Part shown: positions 1 through 5,404 of the stretch, piece after piece
How the letters are laid out: each line of letters begins with the position of its first letter
Numbering within the stretch: position 1 is the stretch's first letter
Origin: Crenothrix polyspora
GTDB lineage: Bacteria; Pseudomonadota; Gammaproteobacteria; Methylococcales; Methylomonadaceae
Direction: 5' to 3'
Assembly: GCA_945903675.1 (NCBI GenBank)
Contig: CAMDOP010000023.1
Coordinates: 1-20,001 of the forward strand
Length of the DNA: 20,001 nt
The notes under the pieces: model-generated
Seen by the model: only the letters and a program-made list of their open reading frames with translations
Databases searched by the model: none
What the model was told of the DNA's origin: nothing
Made by a program: the position numbers and the translations under genes

Positions 1-19
1 TACAAAAAAATGATTTCCG

Positions 20-760
20 TTACGTCAATGCGATAAAAGCATTAAGCAACTTAATGACCTTGATCATGCCTATTCGCAAATGTTGCTCTAGCTCAGTCAC
101 GGATATTTCACCTATGCCTTTACCTGCGGCCCAGTTAGCGACCACAGCAATGGCAGCATAATCGATACCTAATTCTTTGGCCAGAGCGGCCTCTGGCATG
201 CCGGTCATGCCAACTAAATCGCAACCGTCTTGTTGCATGCGTTTAATTTCTGCGCTTGTTTCAAGTCTTGGCCCTTGAGTGCAGCCATAAGTACCGATAG
301 GGCTAATAGATAGTTGTGCATGACTGGCCGCTGTAATTAAGGCTTTACGCAAGCTAGGCTGATAAGGGTAAGTAAAATCAATATGAGTAACCGGATGATT
401 TTTGTCATCAAAAAAACTATGTAACCGTCCGTGACTATAATCAATGATTTGATCAGGTATAACGATATGCTCAGGCGCCATGGAGCTAGTAATGCCACCG
501 ACTGCCGCTACAGCAATGATGCGATCAACACCTAATTGCTTAAGACCCCAAATATTAGCACGATAATTTATTTTGTGAGGTGCCAAGGTATGAGGATTTC
601 CATGTCTGGCGAGAAAGACAACTTTATTATGGTTAAGTTCGCCGGTAATAAATTCAGCTGAGGGAGCGCCATAAGGTGTGTTGAGCTGCTCACATTTAAT
701 AATGTTAAGTTCTTTGAGTTGGCTCAGGCCGCTACCGCCAATAATCGCTAATGTGGTCAT
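20..760 (-). CDS. S-methyl-5'-thioinosine phosphorylase (MTAP/PNP family)
   Basis: This cytosolic enzyme phosphorolyses 5'-methylthio-nucleosides, releasing a purine base and 5-methylthioribose 1-phosphate, in salvage of the polyamine by-product methylthioadenosine. Its 246 residues show the family's N-terminal GGSG (8-11), the phosphate-binding RHG (52-54), TQGPRLET (161-168) and MTGMPEA (185-191). At the base-binding site it reads VVANWAAGKG with Asn209, where adenine-specific MTAPs carry Asp. That favours a 6-oxopurine substrate (methylthioinosine), as known for the Pseudomonas enzyme. It starts only 2 bp after the hpt stop codon, and hpt would use the hypoxanthine it releases, which supports the same reading. 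A T-rich run follows the stop at the window edge but no full terminator is visible. A methylthioadenosine-specific enzyme is the main alternative. Confidence 0.88.
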   Translation of the reverse strand: MTTLAIIGGSGLSQLKELNIIKCEQLNTPYGAPSAEFITGELNHNKVVFLARHGNPHTLAPHKINYRANIWGLKQLGVDRIIAVAAVGGITSSMAPEHIVIPDQIIDYSHGRLHSFFDDKNHPVTHIDFTYPYQPSLRKALITAASHAQLSISPIGTYGCTQGPRLETSAEIKRMQQDGCDLVGMTGMPEAALAKELGIDYAAIAVVANWAAGKGIGEISVTELEQHLRIGMIKVIKLLNAFIALT

Positions 761-762
761 TG

Positions 763-1314
763 CTATTCCTCGAGATGTTCTTTGCAGGCATAAATACCAG
801 GTGCATTACGCAAATAACCTTTGTAATCCATGCCGTACCCGAATAAGTAACGATTTTCAAGGTTAAGACCTATAAAATTAGCGTGAATCGGTTTGCTGTG
901 TCCTAGTAATTTGTTGACTAAAACGGCACTATAAATAGACGTCGCTCCATGGGCTAAGCAATATTCATAAATGGCTGCCAGCGTGATGCCTTCGTCTAAA
1001 ATATCATCAACAATTAATACGGTTCTGCCTTTAACCGAAGTTAGTGGCGTATTGACCCAATTAATTGCGCCACCTCTGATTTGGTTATGATAACGGCTGG
1101 CGTTAATGCTGTCTAAAGTAAGTGGTATGGTCAGTTGTGGTAATAATTGGCCAGTAAAGACCAATCCGCCATTCATCACACAGAGCACTAAAGGATTACT
1201 ATCAACGAGCAAGACATTAATTTGCCCTGCTATTTGTGTGATGGCAGCGGCTATTTGTTGTTCATTAACTAATAAATCGGCATCTGCTAATACAGCGTTA
1301 ATTTCTTTAAGCAT
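763..1314 (-). CDS. hpt: Hypoxanthine-guanine phosphoribosyltransferase
   Basis: A purine salvage enzyme that joins hypoxanthine or guanine to PRPP to make IMP or GMP in the cytosol. The 183-residue protein has the type I PRTase fold signature. The PRPP-binding loop is VLIVDDILDEGITL at residues 99-112, with the two acidic residues followed by the flexible loop, and CVMNGG near 45-50 fits the pyrophosphate-binding turn. The length is normal for bacterial Hpt. Its start overlaps the 3' end of nagZ by 8 bp and its stop lies 2 bp before the methylthioinosine phosphorylase start, so the three genes are almost surely cotranscribed and translationally coupled. The neighbouring phosphorylase would deliver hypoxanthine. 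Preference for hypoxanthine over guanine cannot be read from sequence. Confidence 0.9.
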   Translation of the reverse strand: MLKEINAVLADADLLVNEQQIAAAITQIAGQINVLLVDSNPLVLCVMNGGLVFTGQLLPQLTIPLTLDSINASRYHNQIRGGAINWVNTPLTSVKGRTVLIVDDILDEGITLAAIYEYCLAHGATSIYSAVLVNKLLGHSKPIHANFIGLNLENRYLFGYGMDYKGYLRNAPGIYACKEHLEE

Positions 1315-2326
1315 AGCGTTCTCGATGTTGCTTAATGAGGGTATTAGTTTCTAGCCATAGATTTGAGTTTAATAGTTGGGTTCTATCTAGCTTTCTTTGA
1401 CCTTGCATACGCATCAGACGCTGCGTTCTAATAGGATCGTTAGTCACGGGCAACGACTCTAGTACTTGTTCAGCTGCTAATGGGTTATTGCAAACTAATA
1501 ACATATCACAACCAGCTTGTTGGGCCCGTCTAGCGCGCTCTGGAAAGTCTCCAGCTGTGGCTGCGCCTTCCATGCTTAAGTCGTCACTAAATACTACGCC
1601 ATTAAACTTTAATTCCTCTCGGAGTATGGATTGTATCCAAAAGGGTGAAAAGCCTGCTGGATTAGGGTCAATGTTTGCATAAAGCACATGGGCGGGCATA
1701 ACTGCTTCTAAGCCTTCGTTAATTAACTGTATAAAAGGTATTAAGTCTTTGCTACGCAGGCTGTCTAAGTCACGATTGTCAATCGGTAGCGTGAGATGTG
1801 AATCTAAGGCAATAGCACCATGGCCAGGAAAATGTTTGCCGGTGGCGGCCATGCCCGCGCGATTCATACCTCTTCTGAAAGAACTAGAGAGTTGAGTCGC
1901 TAATGCTGCTTCGGTAGCAAAAGCACGATCACCAATAATTTGACTAACGCCGCAATCAATGTCTAAAACCGGAGCAAAGCTAAAATCAACGCCAACGGCT
2001 AATAATTCAGCCGCCATTAACCAGCCCGCAGGTTCTGCTAATTCAGGAGCTATTGCATAACTAGCTGCGGGCGGGAAACGCGTAAAGCCGTTTTGAAAGC
2101 GCTGCACTCTACCGCCTTCTTGATCAACTGCAATCAGTAGTGGGCCAGGCCGTGAGGCACGAATACTATCAATTAGCTCAGTCACTTGTTGGGGGTCTTG
2201 ATAGTTGCGCGCAAAAAGAATTACTGCACCAGTATTAGGGTGTTGCAGCTTATCATGTTCATGTGGAGCTAGAGTTAAACCCTCAATGTCCAGCATGACT
2301 GAACCTAGTATAGATTGATGAGTCAT
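1307..2326 (-). CDS. nagZ: Beta-N-acetylglucosaminidase NagZ (GH3)
   Basis: A cytosolic glycoside hydrolase family 3 enzyme that removes GlcNAc from GlcNAc-anhydroMurNAc-peptides during peptidoglycan recycling. In many gammaproteobacteria its products influence AmpC induction. The 339-residue protein matches NagZ from end to end. It has DQEGGRVQR (68-76), the KHFPGHG loop (164-170), DSH (175-177) holding the general acid/base His177, and FSDDLSM with Asp248 as the expected nucleophile. The length is typical of the single-domain Gram-negative form. It is the first gene of a minus-strand operon with hpt and the methylthioinosine phosphorylase, overlapping hpt by 8 bp. The ATG at 2326 lies just upstream of a conserved LGSVMLDIEG start region. 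No signal peptide is seen, as expected for NagZ. Confidence 0.95.
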   Translation of the reverse strand: MTHQSILGSVMLDIEGLTLAPHEHDKLQHPNTGAVILFARNYQDPQQVTELIDSIRASRPGPLLIAVDQEGGRVQRFQNGFTRFPPAASYAIAPELAEPAGWLMAAELLAVGVDFSFAPVLDIDCGVSQIIGDRAFATEAALATQLSSSFRRGMNRAGMAATGKHFPGHGAIALDSHLTLPIDNRDLDSLRSKDLIPFIQLINEGLEAVMPAHVLYANIDPNPAGFSPFWIQSILREELKFNGVVFSDDLSMEGAATAGDFPERARRAQQAGCDMLLVCNNPLAAEQVLESLPVTNDPIRTQRLMRMQGQRKLDRTQLLNSNLWLETNTLIKQHRERYA

Positions 2327-2378
2327 GGCTATTAACGTTTGTAAGATGATTGGTTAAAAGGTGTTGATTGGTTTTAAG

Positions 2379-2399
2379 GTATTGCCATGCGTGCAATAC
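2379..2399. promoter_or_regulatory. Inverted repeat upstream of nagZ, possible operator
   Basis: GTATTGC and GCAATAC form perfect 7-bp arms around a 7-base spacer, 53 bp upstream of the nagZ start. The 21-bp size and symmetry suit a dimeric regulator. No known consensus is recognised, so the function is inferred only from symmetry and position. Confidence 0.4.
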
Positions 2400-2596
2400 T
2401 CAATAATTGCCATAGATATTACTTTAAAACGTTAGGGTCTGTGTGTATTTATTTATGATAGTTTTTAGGGGAACCGCTTAGGCTTTATGCATAACGATTG
2501 AATTTATTAGCATATGGCACGGACGGGCTTTGTTTTGGCGAGCAATTTGTCCGAGCAAAAAATAATGAGTCAGTAAATTAATTATCTACTGATAAC

Positions 2597-2610
2597 TTGA
2601 TTTAGATCAA
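2597..2610 (+). promoter_or_regulatory. FNR-type operator TTGAT-N4-ATCAA
   Basis: TTGATTTAGATCAA matches the FNR/Anr consensus at all ten specified positions. If the site is class II (centred at -41.5), transcription would start near 2645. The matching -10 would then be AAGAAT at 2633-2638, four of six to consensus, and no -35 is needed. The gene controlled would be the lipoprotein at 2719. The FNR protein encoded 390 bp away has the recognition-helix residues that read TTGAT. Confidence 0.75.
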
Positions 2611-2718
2611 GAGCCACTTTGTATAAAAATGTAAGAATAGCTTCACCCAAACAAAGGGGGGACAAAATCGACTAGAACCTAGCGGTTTTATATTTTATTA
2701 TTAAATGAGGAAAGTCTT

Positions 2719-2838
2719 ATGAAAACAGTTAGCCATTTATTATTGTTAGTTATCGCCCTCGTCAGCTTAACTGCCTGTGATTCAGGTAAAGGTCCTAGTA
2801 AACCAGCTTCTACTCAATCTCAAACTAGTATTAAATAG
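2719..2838 (+). CDS. Small lipoprotein, 39 residues
   Basis: A short gene below usual ORF cut-offs. Translation gives a lysine-containing N-terminus, a hydrophobic stretch (LLLLVIALVSLTA) and a lipobox LTAC with the modifiable Cys at residue 20. About 19 polar residues rich in Ser, Thr, Lys and Gln follow. The start has a good ribosome-binding site (GAGGAAAG at 2707-2714). The residue after the Cys is Asp, which in enterobacteria acts as an inner-membrane retention signal; whether that rule holds here is not known. Residues after the Cys (DSGKGPSKP) loosely recall the C-x-x-KGP motif of LptM/YifL lipoproteins, but the match is weak and the length differs. An FNR box about 110 bp upstream suggests induction under low oxygen. 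The gene converges on fnr. Specific function unknown. Confidence 0.7.
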   Translation: MKTVSHLLLLVIALVSLTACDSGKGPSKPASTQSQTSIK

Positions 2839-2856
2839 CTTTTTAAAGCTATTTAA
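2831..2856. repeat. Perfect 12-bp-arm inverted repeat at the lipoprotein 3' end
   Basis: TTAAATAGCTTT and AAAGCTATTTAA are exact reverse complements separated by TT. The first arm includes the lipoprotein stop codon. The repeat lies in the convergent gap with fnr. It lacks a clean T-tract, so it may stabilise mRNA 3' ends or help termination rather than be a canonical terminator. Confidence 0.6.
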
Positions 2857-2876
2857 CCAATAAAAAGTTCAATATA

Positions 2877-2908
2877 GAGTTGGGTTACATCTTTTGTAAT
2901 CCCAGCTC
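2877..2908. terminator. Strong hairpin between convergent lipoprotein and fnr genes
   Basis: GAGTTGGGTTACA (2877-2889) pairs with TGTAA (2895-2899) and CCCAGCTC (2901-2908) around a TCTTT loop. This gives 13 pairs with one bulged T and one G-T pair. Between convergent genes it is a reasonable bidirectional transcript-end structure. No immediate U-tract follows on either strand, so an intrinsic terminator is not proven. Confidence 0.45.
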
Positions 2909-2997
2909 TGCTCTGCGCTGCGCAAATATTAGGTAGAATAGGGTAAATTTATTTTATACGACTCATAAGTTTCTGTAGAACAAACATTAACTACCAC

Positions 2998-3717
2998 TTA
3001 ATGGCTATGACAGGGGTCTATAATGGCTTGTAATAAACTAAAGTCATGAATTTGGATGGCCCGTTGATTAACAATAATTATATTTTCTTTGCATAGCGCT
3101 GTTAATTGGCGACTAATTGTTTCATTACTGAGTCCCAAAAAACTAGCAATTGTCTGTCTAGGCATGCTCAAATTAAAATGGGTATGCGAATAACCTAATG
3201 CGCCATATCGTTTTGATAGCATCAATAAAAAAGTAGCTACTTTTACTTTGGCTGAATTATTGCTCAGCAGAAACATTTGTTCGTGATTAGCGCTAATCTC
3301 TTTACTTAATATCCGAGTTAATTGAAATTGCAAGTTAGGGATTTTTGCACATAATTCATTGAGTCGAGTTAAGGGTAATTCACACACTGAACTGGTTTCT
3401 AGAGCATCTACCGAGCAAGTAAAATTCCCAGCAAATAAAGCATCCAAGCCTATTAATTCACCAGGCAAATAAAAGCCCAGGGTTTGCTGCTCCCCATCAG
3501 CATTAATTACAAAGCGTCTAAAAGAACCTGATTTAACTGCAAACAAACCAAGACAGGCTTCATTTTTTATAAATAATAATTCACCCAAGCGTAAAGGGCG
3601 TTTGTTTTTTATTATAATTTCTAAGGTTTCAACTTCTTCAATTTGTAAACCAAACGGCAAACACAAATCTGATAATCGGCAGGTTAAACAGGAAGTTTTG
3701 GGAGGGCAGGGCGTCAT
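2998..3717 (-). CDS. fnr: FNR-type oxygen-sensing transcription regulator
   Basis: A CRP/FNR-family regulator that holds a [4Fe-4S] cluster when oxygen is scarce, dimerises and binds TTGAT-N4-ATCAA sites. The 239-residue protein carries Cys10, Cys13 and Cys19 in a CX2CX5C pattern and Cys112 within ALETSSVCELP. These match the four cluster ligands of E. coli FNR (Cys20, 23, 29, 122). A cyclic-nucleotide-like beta-roll follows (about 30-125), then a dimerisation helix and a C-terminal helix-turn-helix. The recognition helix LGLSNETISRQL places Glu199, Ser202 and Arg203 at the positions of FNR Glu209, Ser212 and Arg213, so the TTGAT specificity should be kept. An exact FNR box lies nearby at 2597-2610. 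No matching box was seen in its own upstream region. Confidence 0.93.
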   Translation of the reverse strand: MTPCPPKTSCLTCRLSDLCLPFGLQIEEVETLEIIIKNKRPLRLGELLFIKNEACLGLFAVKSGSFRRFVINADGEQQTLGFYLPGELIGLDALFAGNFTCSVDALETSSVCELPLTRLNELCAKIPNLQFQLTRILSKEISANHEQMFLLSNNSAKVKVATFLLMLSKRYGALGYSHTHFNLSMPRQTIASFLGLSNETISRQLTALCKENIIIVNQRAIQIHDFSLLQAIIDPCHSH

Positions 3718-3982
3718 TACTGATAATCTCTAGTTTGTTGAGTTCTGCTTGTTGCAAATTGAGCTAGTAATAACATTAATTAATGCTTGTCTATAGGTTC
3801 AATAATAAGCCTTCATAAACTGATCATGCAAATACCAAAAATGATGCGTATTAGGCCAAAACTACAAATGACTTACTTTATTCATATAGTCATCAATCTA
3901 TATAATGGTATAGAGATAAGTAATATATTGATTATATGCTTAAAGGGACATGGGCTAGAATTAAATTAAATCTCTATTAATA

Positions 3983-3995
3983 GATACAGTGTATC
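3983..3995. promoter_or_regulatory. Short palindrome GATAC-AGT-GTATC
   Basis: Perfect 5-bp arms around a 3-base centre lie about 100 bp upstream of the slipin promoter, between two divergent genes. The symmetry and place suit a regulator site, but a palindrome this short could occur by chance. Confidence 0.25.
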
Positions 3996-4095
3996 AGATA
4001 AATATTTTTCAAGTTGCAACACTTAGATGTTGGACTCTTGAAAGAAAGGCAGCCTCGGGATGCTTTATGCTAGCTAGATAGGCTAAGTTGCTGTC

Positions 4096-4124
4096 TTGAC
4101 TATGTCGCTAGTTGCTACTATATT
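4096..4124 (+). promoter_or_regulatory. Sigma-70 promoter of the slipin gene
   Basis: TTGACT (4096-4101), a 17-base spacer and TATATT (4119-4124) each match the consensus at five of six positions with ideal spacing. Transcription should start near 4131, which leaves a leader of about 47 bases before the ATG at 4178. Confidence 0.65.
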
Positions 4125-4177
4125 TCGTATTTCAATGTGTATGGCTTTGTTTAACTTTAGTTAAGTATGAGGGGCGT

Positions 4178-4951
4178 ATGTTTTCAGATAATCTATTGAG
4201 TTTCGTAAGTTTCGTTTTTATAGTCTTAACGTTTATGTCGCTGAGGATCGTCAAAGAATATGACCGTGGTGTTATTTTCTTTCTTGGTAAACTAACTGGC
4301 GTTCGAAGTCCAGGGTTAATAATACTTATACCGTTATTTGAGCAAATGACTTCGGTGACCTTGCGCACCATCACCATGAATATTCCTTCACAGAAGATTA
4401 TTACTAAAGATAATGTATCTATTGATATTGCAGCTGTTGCTTACTATAAAATTATTGATCCGCAAAAGTCTGTTGTTGCTATTGAAGATATTACCAGTGC
4501 CGTTAATCAAATCAGCCAAACTACAGTCCGCAATGTAGTGGGTCAGTTTTCATTAGATCAATTATTGTCGCAGACTAGCGCAATTAATTTACAAATCAAG
4601 AATGTTATTGATGTTCATACTGAACCTTGGGGTGCTGAGGTAACAGCTGTAGAAATTAAAGACATTACTTTGCCTGATAATATGCAGCGTGCGATGGCAA
4701 AAGAGGCCGAAGCTGAACGTGAACGTCGAGCTAAGATCGTAGCAGCAGAGGGTGAATTTCAGGCGGCGGTGAAGTTGGGTGAAGCAGCTGATATCATTGC
4801 CTTGCATCCTGTTGCGCTGCAACTACGCACGTTACAGACGTTGGCAGAAATAGCCACAGAGAAAAACTCTACGATTATTTTTCCTGCCCAGTTTATGACG
4901 ACTGTGCAAGAGGCTATTTCAATGATAGGCAAAGAACGGGTTAATAAATAA
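4178..4951 (+). CDS. Slipin (stomatin/prohibitin-family membrane protein)
   Basis: An inner-membrane SPFH-domain protein. Slipins oligomerise and are thought to scaffold membrane microdomains or guide proteases; the exact role is not known. From ATG 4178 it has 257 residues. There is an N-terminal hydrophobic segment (about 5-22), the SPFH start IVKEYDRGVIFFLGK, the central stretch EVTAVEIKDITLP, and a charged helix (AKEAEAERERRAKIVAAEGE) typical of stomatin coiled coils. The same frame stays open back to a TTG at 4112, but that extension overlaps the promoter at 4096-4124. The ATG at 4178 follows GAGGGG (4169-4174), so it is preferred. The usual membrane protease partner NfeD is not adjacent. 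The gene appears monocistronic, with a terminator about 230 bp downstream. Confidence 0.88.
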   Translation: MFSDNLLSFVSFVFIVLTFMSLRIVKEYDRGVIFFLGKLTGVRSPGLIILIPLFEQMTSVTLRTITMNIPSQKIITKDNVSIDIAAVAYYKIIDPQKSVVAIEDITSAVNQISQTTVRNVVGQFSLDQLLSQTSAINLQIKNVIDVHTEPWGAEVTAVEIKDITLPDNMQRAMAKEAEAERERRAKIVAAEGEFQAAVKLGEAADIIALHPVALQLRTLQTLAEIATEKNSTIIFPAQFMTTVQEAISMIGKERVNK

Positions 4952-5174
4952 GATAGTTGTCGATTAGGAAATTAGTTGTTTCTGCATGTTAACATTAGTT
5001 TTTTATAGTCCTTACTGTCTTAATAGCTTACACACTTATTTATTATAAAGAGTAGCTAAGCCTGAAATTGTTAGATTATTAAGTAAGTTAGCAATATTTA
5101 TAGGTGGCTTGTAGGGTTTGATTTTATAGCTATTCACTTCTTAGTTATGTATTAATCATAGTAAATTTGCTCGT

Positions 5175-5207
5175 AGCTAAAATGAGGAAAACCTCTTTTT
5201 ATTAGCT
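5175..5207 (+). terminator. Intrinsic terminator downstream of slipin
   Basis: The core is GAGG (5184-5187), an AAAA loop and CCTC (5192-5195), followed at once by TTTTT (5196-5200). Outer arms AGCTAA (5175-5180) and TTAGCT (5202-5207) can also pair. Hairpin plus T-run reads in the plus direction, so it would end slipin transcripts and insulate aceE. Confidence 0.65.
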
Positions 5208-5321
5208 ATAGTTAAGCTGACAATTGCTAAAACGGGTGTATTGACTTGCTTCATTTGTATATACTATGCGTCTTTAGCTAGATCACTCTGGACAGAAGTT
5301 GCCAGAAACGCTTAATAAAGA

Positions 5322-5356
5322 AAATTTAATACGGTTAAAATGTCTGTATTAAATTT
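5322..5356 (+). promoter_or_regulatory. Inverted repeat in the aceE upstream region
   Basis: AAATTTAATAC (5322-5332) and GTATTAAATTT (5346-5356) are exact 11-bp inverted arms around a 13-base spacer, ending 48 bp before the aceE start. It could be an operator or an mRNA leader hairpin. It does not resemble the PdhR consensus, so the regulator is unknown. Confidence 0.5.
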
Positions 5357-5404
5357 ATACAATACTTTTTAAGCCATGCACAACCCGTCTTAACAGGATT
5401 ACTC

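Larger units (their letters stand above)
2327..2718. other. Divergent intergenic region between nagZ and the lipoprotein gene
   Basis: This gap of about 390 bp separates nagZ (minus) from the small lipoprotein gene (plus). It holds an inverted repeat at 2379-2399, a direct repeat of CGAGCAA at 2539-2545 and 2552-2558 (13-base period), and a perfect FNR-type box at 2597-2610. A leader of about 75 bases follows, with a GAGGAAAG ribosome-binding site at 2707-2714. No convincing ORF was seen. Confidence 0.7.
3718..4177. other. AT-rich intergenic region between fnr and the slipin gene
   Basis: About 460 bp divide the divergent fnr and slipin genes. The region holds a small palindrome at 3983-3995 and the slipin promoter at 4096-4124. 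A TTG-started frame at 3787-3969 lacks a ribosome-binding site and any recognisable motif, and is not called. Nothing else is clear. Confidence 0.6.
4952..5404. other. Intergenic region between slipin and aceE
   Basis: About 450 bp without a credible ORF. It contains an intrinsic terminator centred at 5184-5200 and an inverted repeat at 5322-5356. Promoter-like hexamers TTGACT (5241-5246) and TATACT (5260-5265) are present, but their 13-base spacing is too short for a normal sigma-70 promoter, so the aceE promoter is not assigned with confidence. Confidence 0.6.

Noticed and set aside
1..19. Terminator after the methylthioinosine phosphorylase gene
   Set aside because: A run of seven T follows the stop on the minus strand, but no stable stem precedes it within the visible sequence.
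2520..2558. CGGAC/GTCCG stem and CGAGCAA direct repeat as a small RNA or tandem operator
   Set aside because: The arms are only five bases with long unpaired parts, and a two-copy seven-base repeat is easily due to chance.
3787..3969. A 60-codon plus-strand frame between fnr and slipin
   Set aside because: It starts with TTG, has no ribosome-binding site, no recognisable motif, and lies in AT-rich intergenic DNA.
4112..4177. N-terminal extension of slipin from TTG 4112
   Set aside because: It overlaps a near-consensus promoter whose start site would be near 4131, and a better ATG with a ribosome-binding site follows at 4178.
5241..5265. TTGACT and TATACT as the aceE promoter
   Set aside because: The spacer is only 13 bases, too short for sigma-70 use; kept only as a note in the intergenic entry.
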